Shown: one piece after another, positions 1-5,422 of the stretch
Position numbering within the stretch: position 1 is the stretch's first letter
How the letters are laid out: each line of letters opens with the position of its first letter
From: Erysipelotrichaceae bacterium UBA6182
GTDB lineage: Bacteria; Bacillota_I; Bacilli_A; Erysipelotrichales; Erysipelotrichaceae
Length of the DNA: 5,637 nucleotides
NCBI GenBank assembly: GCA_002422065.1
Contig: DITO01000156.1
Location: 1 to 5,637 of the forward strand
Direction of reading: 5' to 3'
Notes under the pieces: generated by a model
The model's database searches: none
What the model saw: the letters and a program-made list of their open reading frames with translations, nothing else
What the model was told of the DNA's origin: nothing
Program-made: the position numbers and the translations under genes

Positions 1-108
1 GTTTATTCGTTACAGCCCCTTTTTTCTGCTTCTATGCAAGTTTTAGAAGACTACCCATTACTTCGCAATTCTAACTACTCCTTTTGTATTATCATTCCAA
101 TAATTTAA
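1..108 (+). CDS. Possible C-terminal end of an upstream gene (35 codons, open at the left edge)
   Basis: Frame 1 is open from the window edge to a TAA at 106-108 and would encode a 35-residue tail containing SMQVLEDYPLLRNSNYSF and ending in CIIIPII. I do not recognise it. The other + frames stop sooner (frame 2 near 45, frame 3 near 74), and the minus strand has stops in every frame here, so frame 1 is the only reasonable coding candidate. An open stretch this short can arise by chance, and no terminator follows the stop. Treat it as a weak call. Confidence 0.25.
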   Translation, partial: VYSLQPLFSASMQVLEDYPLLRNSNYSFCIIIPII

Positions 109-149
109 TCAAAAATAAGCTATCTATAGTGACTGTTGAGGCATATGTT

Positions 150-178
150 TTGATTTTATTTCGAATTCGAATTAATAT
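150..178 (+). promoter_or_regulatory. Promoter of the dioxygenase-MarR operon
   Basis: A TTGATT at 150-155 (4 of 6 to TTGACA) and a TAATAT at 173-178 (4 of 6 to TATAAT) are separated by exactly 17 bases. An overlapping alternative -10 is TATAAG at 176-181. The spacer is filled by the palindrome described separately, which is a normal place for a repressor to block RNA polymerase. The 5' leader would be only about 20 bases. Confidence 0.5.
156..175. promoter_or_regulatory. Palindromic operator, MhqR-box-like
   Basis: Bases 160-171 read TTCGAATTCGAA, a perfect 12-base palindrome. It extends to a 20-base dyad (156-175) with a single mismatched pair (159/172). The core CGAATTCG, and the wider TCGAATTCGA, match the core of the MhqR box I recall from Bacillus subtilis. 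It lies between the -35 and -10 of an operon whose first gene is a ring-cleaving dioxygenase and whose second is a MarR regulator, as expected for an autorepressed system. The palindrome is seen directly; the binding protein is inferred. Confidence 0.65.
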
Positions 179-204
179 AAGGTCATATCAATAAGGAGAA
201 ACCT

Positions 205-1194
205 ATGAAACCATTAATTGGAATTCACCATGTCACTGCGATTACGAGCAGTGCAGAAAAAAACTACGATTTCTTTACAAATATTCTAGGCATGCGCTTA
301 GTTAAAAAAACAATCAATCAAGATGATATCCATACTTATCATTTATTTTTTGCCGATGATAAAGGCAGTGCAGGAACAGATATGACATTCTTTGATTTTC
401 CTGGGATGAACAAAGGTTTTAAAGGAACGAATGAAATATCAAGAACTGGATTTAGAGTTGCAGATAATGCAGCACTAAATTATTGGACAAAACGTTTTAA
501 TCATTACAACATTAAACACGAACCAATCAAAACAATGTTTAATCGTAAAGTCTTATTCTTCAGTGATTTTGATGATCAAGACTATGCTTTATTCTCAGAC
601 GAAGGAGTTCATGGTGTTTCAAGTGGAACACCATGGTTAAATGGTCCCGTTCCTGTTGAATATGGAATTACTGGCTTAGGTCCCATCTTTTTTAGAGTTA
701 ATGATTTAAAACGCATGTCTACCATTCTTGAAGAAGTCATGATGATGAGATTTACTGCCCAAGAAGATCAATATACTCTCATTGAAATGGGAGAAGGTGG
801 TAATGGTGCGAGTGTTATCTTAGACTATCAACCTCTTCTCAAACAAGCCTATCAAGGTTATGGAGGGGTTCATCATGTCGCCTTTCGTATTGAAGATAAA
901 GCTCATCTTGAGGCTTGGATTGAACGCTTAAATAGTTTTAGAGCAGGTCATTCTGGATATGTAGATCGTTTTTACTTTAAATCATTATATACACGATTGT
1001 ATCCGAATATTTTATTTGAGTTCGCAACTGAAGGTCCAGGCTTTATTGATGATGAAGAAGACTATGAACATCTTGGAGAAACCCTTGCGCTACCTCCTCG
1101 TTTTAGATCACAACGTGAAGCCATTGAAAAACAAGTGCGTCTCTTTGATACTACACGTAGTAATAAAATCTTTAAAAAGGAGTATTTTGAATGA
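205..1194 (+). CDS. Ring-cleaving dioxygenase of the VOC/glyoxalase superfamily (MhqA/MhqE/MhqO-like)
   Basis: A 329-residue protein made of repeated vicinal-oxygen-chelate modules: an N-terminal half opening with GIHHVTAI (residues 6-13) and a C-terminal half opening with GVHHVAFRI (221-229). The probable metal ligands are the His pairs at 8-9 and 223-224 and Glu272 in NILFEFATEGPGF, the His-His-Glu set known from PcpA-type hydroquinone dioxygenases. The relatives MhqA, MhqE and MhqO of Bacillus are about 300-316 residues and protect against methylhydroquinone and catechol; this one is slightly longer, with a basic tail from about 300. No signal peptide is visible, so it should be cytosolic. 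AAGGAG at 193-198 sits 6 bases before the ATG. The stop overlaps the MarR start (ATGA). The ring-cleaving role is inferred from the family; the true substrate (quinol, catechol or other electrophile adduct) cannot be read from sequence. Confidence 0.88.
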   Translation: MKPLIGIHHVTAITSSAEKNYDFFTNILGMRLVKKTINQDDIHTYHLFFADDKGSAGTDMTFFDFPGMNKGFKGTNEISRTGFRVADNAALNYWTKRFNHYNIKHEPIKTMFNRKVLFFSDFDDQDYALFSDEGVHGVSSGTPWLNGPVPVEYGITGLGPIFFRVNDLKRMSTILEEVMMMRFTAQEDQYTLIEMGEGGNGASVILDYQPLLKQAYQGYGGVHHVAFRIEDKAHLEAWIERLNSFRAGHSGYVDRFYFKSLYTRLYPNILFEFATEGPGFIDDEEDYEHLGETLALPPRFRSQREAIEKQVRLFDTTRSNKIFKKEYFE

Positions 1195-1601
1195 AAGATC
1201 TAAAAACAATCACCATCTTGTTTCGGGCTGTTGATCGTTTTCAAAGTGAAATCTCATCCTCTGTGAACGAAATGGGGTTGTCACTTACATCTTTTATGGC
1301 ACTTGAGGCTTTGTATCATAAAGGTCCTATAAATGTTGCCCAACTGCAAAGTAAAGTACTCATTGCGAATTCATCACTTAGTTATGTCATTGAGCAACTT
1401 GAAAACAAGGATCTTATACACATTGAAAGTGATCATCATGATCGTCGTCGTAGAGTATGCTCATTAACTTCAAAAGGTATGCAAATCATGAATGAAGTTT
1501 ATCCAAAGCATGTGAGAGATCAGCGAAAGCGACTTGATCGCTTAAATCATGATGAAGAAATTGAACTACAAAGATTACTTAAGAAAATTGGATTAGACTA
1601 A
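1191..1601 (+). CDS. MarR-family transcriptional regulator, probably MhqR-like
   Basis: A 136-residue winged-helix repressor, typical MarR length. The N-terminal helix (1-30) serves dimerisation. The helix-turn-helix covers about 46-72, with the recognition helix around SSLSYVIEQLENKDLI (61-76). The wing is at about 78-95, with the family hallmark DRRRRVCSLTSKG (84-96). C-terminal helices (97-136) complete the dimer interface. The gene overlaps the dioxygenase by ATGA, with AGGAG at 1178-1182 eight bases upstream, so the two are translationally coupled. An operator-like palindrome in the operon promoter suggests it represses its own operon. The only cysteine I find is Cys90 in the wing; there is none near the N-terminus, where the redox Cys of YodB-type regulators lies. 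It could also act on the downstream MATE gene, as MepR does on mepA in Staphylococcus, but the dyad there differs. Confidence 0.9.
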   Translation: MKDLKTITILFRAVDRFQSEISSSVNEMGLSLTSFMALEALYHKGPINVAQLQSKVLIANSSLSYVIEQLENKDLIHIESDHHDRRRRVCSLTSKGMQIMNEVYPKHVRDQRKRLDRLNHDEEIELQRLLKKIGLD

Positions 1602-1666
1602 GTAAGTTCAATTATCTAAGTATTTATCGATTTCATAGTCTTTTAAATCACGATTAAAATGTTAGT

Positions 1667-1692
1667 CATTTCATAGATATCACTATGCAATG
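1667..1692. promoter_or_regulatory. Imperfect 26-base dyad upstream of the MATE gene, candidate operator
   Basis: Arms CATTtCATAG (1667-1676) and CTATGcAATG (1683-1692) face each other across six bases; 10 of 13 base pairs are complementary. The dyad ends four bases before the TATAAT at 1697-1702, so it covers the -35 region and most of the spacer. A direct repeat ATTTCATAG also occurs at 1630-1638 and 1668-1676. It does not resemble the CGAATTCG palindrome at 156-175. No T-run follows, so it is not a terminator. The regulator is unknown. Confidence 0.45.
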
Positions 1693-1696
1693 GGTG

Positions 1697-1702
1697 TATA
1701 AT
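1697..1702 (+). promoter_or_regulatory. -10 element of a promoter for the MATE gene
   Basis: A perfect TATAAT lies 30-35 bases before the preferred MATE start. No convincing -35 is present at 16-18 bases; the corresponding sequence (about 1674-1679, TAGATA) falls inside the dyad at 1667-1692, which suggests a weak or regulated promoter. Transcription would start near 1709 and give a very short leader. Confidence 0.45.
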
Positions 1703-1731
1703 AAACGGATATGTAAGGTAGGATGTCATTT

Positions 1732-3126
1732 ATGGATCAAATTAATCAACTTAAAGATCACAAAATAAGCAAACTCATATGGCGGTTTTCTATCCCAGCC
1801 ATGGTCGGAATGATTATTAGTGCTCTTTATAATATTGTCGATCGCATTTACATTGGTAATGCAGCTGATATTGGAGCTAATGGCTTAGGAGCATTAACTA
1901 TTGCCTTCCCCATTATGCTTATTGTCCTTGCGGTAGCTGTCTTATTTGGTATAGGTGGTGGAACATTATTCTCTATTCGCCTAGGTCAAAATAAAGTCAG
2001 TGATGCGAAAGATGCCCTTGGCACTTCATTCTTTTTAGTTATTGTGACGAGTTTACTTGTTTCAATGATTGGCTTACTGTTTCTTGAAGACATCTTAATT
2101 CTCTTTGGTGCAAGTGATGTTATTCTTCCTTATGCTAAAGATTACATGGGAATTATATTCTTTGGAACAACATTTCAAATGACAGCATTAGCCATGAATA
2201 ACTTCATACGTGCTGATGGTCGCCCTAAAATGGCCATGATGACCATGCTCATTGGTGCTGGAATCAACATTATACTTGATCCAATCTTTATCTTTGGATT
2301 CAATATGGGGATTAGTGGAGCAGCTTATGCTACCGTCATAGCACAAACCGTTTCTGCATTATGGGTTGTTTCCTACTTTATCCAAGGACGCTCAAATATC
2401 AAAATTAAAATAAAAGATATTAAACCTAGATTTGATATTATCACAACCATCATTACGTATGGATTACCCGGTTTCAGTTTACAACTTGCAGCAAGTCTTC
2501 TCAATGCATTCATTAATCGTAATCTTTATATTTATGGAGGAGATGTTGCAGTTTCAGGAATGGGTGTTATTAACTCTATTCAAACCTTTATGATCATGCC
2601 TATCATTGGTCTAAACCAAGGAATTCAACCTATCATTTCGTATAATTTTGGTGCAAAACAATTTGATAGAGTCAGAGAAACAGTAAAACTTGGGATTACC
2701 TATGCCACAATTATTGTGACTGTAGGATATGTCATCACTCGTTTTTTCCCAGAACTGCTTGTGAGTATATTTAATCGAGAAGAAGAACTCATGGCATTTG
2801 GTGTCATGGCCATTCGCTCTTGGTTTCTACTTTTACCATTTGTTGGATTTCAAATTATTGCATCAAACTTCTTTCAAGCAATTGGACGAGCAAAAACTGC
2901 AATGTTTCTAACACTCACTCGTCAAGTCATTATTCTCTTACCTGCCGTCCTCATCTTCCCTCAATTCTTTGGTTTACAAGGTTTACTCTATGCTGCGCCA
3001 TTTGCTGATATCATTTCAGTCTTATTAACAGCATTCTTCTTCTCACAAGCAATGAAGCATTTAGAGACTTATACGCTTAAAGAAACATCTTCTACACTCC
3101 CTGATGCTTTGGCTGAGGTAGCATAA
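1732..3126 (+). CDS. MATE-family multidrug efflux transporter (MepA/NorM type)
   Basis: About 464 residues and mostly hydrophobic, fitting the usual 12 membrane helices of MATE cation/drug antiporters at about 450-460 residues. Numbered from the ATG at 1723, visible family motifs are NIVDRIYIG (37-45) in the first helix region, GIGGGTLFSIRLGQ (76-89), NNFIRADGRPKMAM (159-172), NIILDPIFIFGFNMGISGA (182-200), and in the second half GLNQGIQPIISYNFGAKQ (297-314) and FFQAIGRAKTA (383-393). It should export cationic or aromatic compounds using an Na+ or H+ gradient; the substrate is unknown. I prefer the ATG at 1732: AGGATG (1720-1725) lies six bases before it, whereas the ATG at 1723 has its AAGG too close, and homologues begin about here. 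The alternative adds MSF. It follows a MarR gene, recalling mepR-mepA, and its stop overlaps the next start (TAATG). Confidence 0.93.
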   Translation: MDQINQLKDHKISKLIWRFSIPAMVGMIISALYNIVDRIYIGNAADIGANGLGALTIAFPIMLIVLAVAVLFGIGGGTLFSIRLGQNKVSDAKDALGTSFFLVIVTSLLVSMIGLLFLEDILILFGASDVILPYAKDYMGIIFFGTTFQMTALAMNNFIRADGRPKMAMMTMLIGAGINIILDPIFIFGFNMGISGAAYATVIAQTVSALWVVSYFIQGRSNIKIKIKDIKPRFDIITTIITYGLPGFSLQLAASLLNAFINRNLYIYGGDVAVSGMGVINSIQTFMIMPIIGLNQGIQPIISYNFGAKQFDRVRETVKLGITYATIIVTVGYVITRFFPELLVSIFNREEELMAFGVMAIRSWFLLLPFVGFQIIASNFFQAIGRAKTAMFLTLTRQVIILLPAVLIFPQFFGLQGLLYAAPFADIISVLLTAFFFSQAMKHLETYTLKETSSTLPDALAEVA

Positions 3127-3380
3127 TGGTAGCCTTCAATATTCAACAAGCTCTCCCGCTTCTTGAACAAGGAGCTATCCTACAAACAACACAGCATCCT
3201 GTGACGAGTGTCTGGTTTAAAGATAGTATGATCCATCTTTCAAACGATCATCTTCATGCAGTGTTATCAATACAGGATTTTCTTCATACTTATGAAACCT
3301 ATAGTTTTGTTATGATTCAAGAGGATGTTGAATTGATTGATACTCAAAAAGACACTGAATACTACACATGGAAACAATGA
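3126..3380 (+). CDS. Small hypothetical protein coupled to the MATE pump (84 residues)
   Basis: I do not recognise a named family. The protein is soluble-looking, with no signal peptide or membrane segment. A first part (1-40) includes the helix-like NIQQALPLLEQGAI (5-18) and WFKDSMIHLS (30-39), suggesting a short beta strand pair. A second part has SIQDFLHTYETYSFVMIQED (48-67) and an acidic, aromatic end DTQKDTEYYTWKQ (72-84). The start overlaps the MATE stop by one base (TAATG), with GAGG at 3115-3118 seven bases upstream, so translation is coupled and expression tied to the pump. A terminator begins at the base after its stop, so it is the last gene of that unit. The coupling, clean RBS and terminator position support a real gene. 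A role as an accessory or modulator of the transporter is inference only. Confidence 0.8.
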   Translation: MVAFNIQQALPLLEQGAILQTTQHPVTSVWFKDSMIHLSNDHLHAVLSIQDFLHTYETYSFVMIQEDVELIDTQKDTEYYTWKQ

Positions 3381-3406
3381 CCTTGGAAGCATCCAAGGTT
3401 TTTTTT
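3381..3406 (+). terminator. Rho-independent terminator of the MATE unit
   Basis: A perfect 7-base-pair stem CCTTGGA (3381-3387) / TCCAAGG (3392-3398) closes a 4-base loop AGCA and is followed by eight T (3399-3406). It starts immediately after the TGA of the 84-residue gene, so transcription of the MATE unit ends here. Confidence 0.93.
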
Positions 3407-3416
3407 CGAGCATCTA

Positions 3417-3425
3417 TGATATAAT
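3417..3425 (+). promoter_or_regulatory. Extended -10 promoter of the SDR gene
   Basis: TGATATAAT is a perfect TGn-TATAAT extended -10 element. There is no good -35; the position 15-17 bases upstream is the T-run of the preceding terminator. Extended -10 promoters can work without a -35. Transcription would start near 3432, about 30 bases before the SDR start codon. Confidence 0.65.
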
Positions 3426-3462
3426 TTTTCTAAATAAGCGCTACCATACGCATGGAGGAATA

Positions 3463-4269
3463 ATGAGAGCACTCGATAAAGTCATTGTGGTTACCGGAGC
3501 AGGAAACGGTATTGGACGAGCAGTGTCCTTAAATCTTATATCCAAAGGAGCAAAAGTATTTGGTGTCGATTTAAGTGAAGATCGTCTTATTGAGACACTA
3601 TCCCTTACAAATCAAGATTCATTCAAATACGCTACACTTAATGTTGCTAATCGTGAAGAAGTAGAAGCACTTCCTAAACAAGTAATTGAAGCTTTTGGAC
3701 AAGTTGATGCTATTTTCAATGTGGCAGGGATCATTCAACCGTTTATTAAGATTGAACAACTTGATTACGAACGTATAGAACGTGTTATGCAAGTCAATTT
3801 CTTTGGCACACTATATATGATTAAGTCTTTCCTCCCTCATCTACTAGAACGTCCTGAAGCTCATATTCTCAATGTGTCTTCAATGGGAGGATTTATCCCT
3901 GTACCAGGACAAACGATTTATGGTGCTTCTAAAGCTGCAGTTAAGCTTTTAAGTGAAGGACTACATTCTGAGCTTGGTGGTACTAACGTTAATGTAACTG
4001 TTGTCTTCCCTGGGGGTGTAAGCACCAATATCACTGGAAATTCTGGAGTAGACACAAGTAAGATGATGGAAAATGTTCAAAACTCAAAATCAAAAGTTAA
4101 GACACTATCACCCCAACAAGCCGCAGAACTCATCGTTGGTGGTATGGAAAATAATCAGTATCACGTGTATGCTGGTAATGATTCTAAGATGCTCAATATG
4201 TTCACCAGAATCAATCCTAAAAAAGCTGCAAGTATCATTGCAGAACAGTTAAAATCACTAATTGGATAA
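3463..4269 (+). CDS. Classical short-chain dehydrogenase/reductase (SDR), substrate unknown
   Basis: A 268-residue Rossmann-fold NAD(P)-dependent oxidoreductase; classical SDRs are about 250 residues. Visible motifs are the cofactor loop TGAGNGIG (11-18), Asp36 at the end of the second strand (FGVDLS), which favours NAD(H) over NADP(H), NVAG (86-89; usually NNAG or NAAG), Asn112 in VNFFG, catalytic Ser140 in NVSSMGG, and Tyr153 and Lys157 in YGASK. The Asn-Ser-Tyr-Lys tetrad is complete, so it should be active. FPGGVSTNI (182-190) is the usual post-catalytic loop. The C-terminus (about 200-268) sets the substrate and is not diagnostic. GGAGG at 3454-3458 sets the ATG at 3463; the frame is open further upstream to 3337, but that would run back through the terminator and overlap the previous gene. 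It has its own promoter and terminator, so it is monocistronic. Confidence 0.93.
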   Translation: MRALDKVIVVTGAGNGIGRAVSLNLISKGAKVFGVDLSEDRLIETLSLTNQDSFKYATLNVANREEVEALPKQVIEAFGQVDAIFNVAGIIQPFIKIEQLDYERIERVMQVNFFGTLYMIKSFLPHLLERPEAHILNVSSMGGFIPVPGQTIYGASKAAVKLLSEGLHSELGGTNVNVTVVFPGGVSTNITGNSGVDTSKMMENVQNSKSKVKTLSPQQAAELIVGGMENNQYHVYAGNDSKMLNMFTRINPKKAASIIAEQLKSLIG

Positions 4270-4272
4270 CAC

Positions 4273-4302
4273 ATAGTCCCTCATAATGAGGGATTATTTT
4301 TT
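4273..4302 (+). terminator. Rho-independent terminator of the SDR gene
   Basis: Stem TCCCTCA (4277-4283) / TGAGGGA (4287-4293) with a TAA loop, extended at the base by ATAG/TTAT pairing (4273-4276 with 4294-4297), and ending in a T-rich tail to 4302. It begins four bases after the SDR stop codon. Confidence 0.9.
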
Positions 4303-4305
4303 GCC

Positions 4306-4334
4306 ACTAAATTTGTTTAGTAACACTAAACAAA
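4306..4334. repeat. Clustered ACTAAA/TTTAGT inverted repeats upstream of the T-box promoter
   Basis: A perfect 10-base-pair dyad TTTGTTTAGT (4312-4321) / ACTAAACAAA (4325-4334) is separated by AAC. Its left arm can also pair with ACTAAA at 4306-4311 across TTTG, so there are three alternating half-sites. On the + strand it is followed by A, not T, and on the minus strand no T-run follows and no gene is upstream, so it is not a clear terminator in either direction. The centre lies about 40 bases upstream of the -35 at 4363. It may be an operator or activator site for the methionine operon; no known box is recognised. Confidence 0.5.
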
Positions 4335-4362
4335 AAAATTAATAGAAATTTACTGATATGTA

Positions 4363-4390
4363 TTGACACACGTTATAAATGTGATAGAAT
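4363..4390 (+). promoter_or_regulatory. Promoter of the methionine T-box operon
   Basis: A perfect TTGACA at 4363-4368, a 16-base spacer, and TAGAAT at 4385-4390 (5 of 6), preceded by TGA at 4382-4384 (extended -10). This is a strong housekeeping promoter, as expected when control is exerted later by the leader RNA. Transcription should start near 4397. Confidence 0.85.
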
Positions 4391-4396
4391 TCTATC

Positions 4397-4657
4397 TATT
4401 GAAAATCAATGACAAGAAGAGGTTTCATCAAACGGTATAGAGAGTTTGTGGCTGGTGTAAACAAACCGGTGTTGATGGATCTAATGGCCTTGGAGAGTTG
4501 TGTTGAACCTAACGTAGTAAACACAAACGAGTAATGATCGTTACCTCATGTAAACTTATGTTTTTCAAATGTAAGTTCAACGAGGTCTGATTATATCAGA
4601 TAAATTAAGGTGGTACCACGAGCACGTTCGTCCTTTACTAGGACTAGCGTGTTTTTT
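4397..4657 (+). promoter_or_regulatory. T-box riboswitch (tRNA-Met responsive leader)
   Basis: The leader RNA binds uncharged tRNA and lets RNA polymerase read into metN when the amino acid is short. Stem I base pairs CAAT/GTTG (4407-4410/4497-4500) and CAAG/CTTG (4413-4416/4489-4492) flank a GA/GGAGA kink-turn. CATCAA/TTGATG (4426-4431/4472-4477) is above the specifier loop, and AGAGAG...GGCTGGTGTAAA (4440-4460) is the typical distal region. In the specifier loop the triplet ATG at 4484-4486 is followed by a purine, indicating methionine. A middle stem pairs CCTC/GAGG (4544-4547/4582-4585) with AACTTA/TAAGTT, and stem III is TCTGA/TCAGA (4586-4600). The conserved T-box AAGGTGGTACCACG starts at 4607; AAGG/CCTT and ACGA/TCGT form the antiterminator. 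TGGT in the bulge fits a discriminator A, as in tRNA-Met. The class is certain; the amino acid rests on the specifier plus gene context. Confidence 0.93.
4623..4657 (+). terminator. T-box leader terminator
   Basis: Stem CACGTTCGTCCT (4623-4634) / AGGACTAGCGTG (4640-4651), with one G-U pair and one mismatch, a 5-base loop, and six T at 4652-4657. The left arm contains the CCT and TCGT needed by the antiterminator, so the two folds exclude each other: charged tRNA leaves this terminator formed. Confidence 0.9.
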
Positions 4658-4678
4658 ATATTTTAAAAGGAGGAGTTT

Positions 4679-5422
4679 ATGTTTAAACTTGAGAATCTGT
4701 CAAAATCATTTACGCAAGATAAAGCAACACTTGCAGCTGTTTCTAATGTAAGTGCAACAATACAAAAAGGTGAAAAGGTTGGCATTATTGGACTTAGTGG
4801 TGCTGGCAAATCAACTTTACTTCGTTTACTTTCAATGCAAGATAAACCTGATCAAGGTTCTATATTTATCGACGAAGTAGATTTATTAACTTTAAAAGGA
4901 AAGGACTTGCATCGAATGCGTAAGCGCCTTGGATTTGTATTCCAAGGAGTTCATCTCTTACTCCAAAAGAAAGTGAAAGATAATATTGCATTTCCACTTA
5001 CACTTGATAAAGTTTCTAACGAGGACATCAATGAAAAGGTAAAACATGTTTTAAATCTTGTTGGACTTAGTGAAAAGATAAATACATATCCTAATACACT
5101 TTCTGGAGGACAAAAACAACGTGTTGGTATTGCACGTGCACTTGTGACACAACCTGAAGTCTTGTTGTGTGATGAACCTACCAGTGCGCTTGACCCGCTC
5201 ACAACACAATCTATTATTCAATGTCTCAATGATGTGCATAAGCATACTCAAGTCACCCTCATTATCATTACTCATGATATGCATGTGGTTGAAAAACTTT
5301 GTGATCGCGTCATTGTGATGCATGAAGGAACATTTATTGAAGATGGTCTTGTGAGTGAAGTTTTCAAAAATCCAAGTCACCCACATACACGCTTAATATT
5401 AAGCGCAAGCGAGGGACTATGA
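4679..5422 (+). CDS. metN: Methionine ABC transporter ATPase, short form lacking the C-terminal NIL domain
   Basis: A 247-residue ABC ATPase with all motifs intact: Walker A GLSGAGKS (38-45), Q-loop Gln89 in FVFQ, signature LSGGQ (141-145), Walker B VLLCDEP (161-167), D-loop SALD (169-172) and H-loop His199. It energises uptake of methionine with MetI (membrane) and MetQ (substrate-binding lipoprotein, outside the window). MetN usually has about 340 residues because of a C-terminal NIL/ACT-like domain that binds methionine and shuts the pump; here the protein ends just after the ATPase fold, at SEGL. The stop lies in an ATGA overlap with metI, so this looks like a natural length, not a frameshift. 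AGGAGG at 4668-4673 is five bases before the ATG. The methionine assignment comes from the T-box and MetI; the ATPase alone resembles other amino-acid importers. Confidence 0.85.
   Translation: MFKLENLSKSFTQDKATLAAVSNVSATIQKGEKVGIIGLSGAGKSTLLRLLSMQDKPDQGSIFIDEVDLLTLKGKDLHRMRKRLGFVFQGVHLLLQKKVKDNIAFPLTLDKVSNEDINEKVKHVLNLVGLSEKINTYPNTLSGGQKQRVGIARALVTQPEVLLCDEPTSALDPLTTQSIIQCLNDVHKHTQVTLIIITHDMHVVEKLCDRVIVMHEGTFIEDGLVSEVFKNPSHPHTRLILSASEGL

Noticed and set aside
120..129. CTAT/ATAG mini-dyad upstream of the dioxygenase promoter
   Set aside because: Only four pairs in AT-rich DNA and well upstream of the -35; expected by chance.
1016..1234. 72-codon + strand frame across the dioxygenase/MarR junction
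   Set aside because: It lies in another frame inside two well-supported genes, has no own RBS and low-complexity Lys/Leu content; a shadow frame.
1641..1659. TTTTAAATC/GATTAAAA near-hairpin after the MarR gene
   Set aside because: The AT-rich stem has a bulge and no T-run follows, so it is not supported as a terminator; it may be chance.
2820..3008. 62-codon frame inside the MATE gene
   Set aside because: It is fully contained in the MATE coding region in another frame, rich in Ser, Cys and Trp, and lacks an RBS.
3337..3462. Upstream extension of the SDR frame to an ATG at 3337
   Set aside because: It would overlap the 84-residue gene and run through a strong terminator and the SDR promoter; the ATG at 3463 has GGAGG and fits the Rossmann start.
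4951..5386. Two minus-strand frames opposite metN
   Set aside because: Both are antisense to conserved ABC ATPase motifs and show no protein-like features or RBS.
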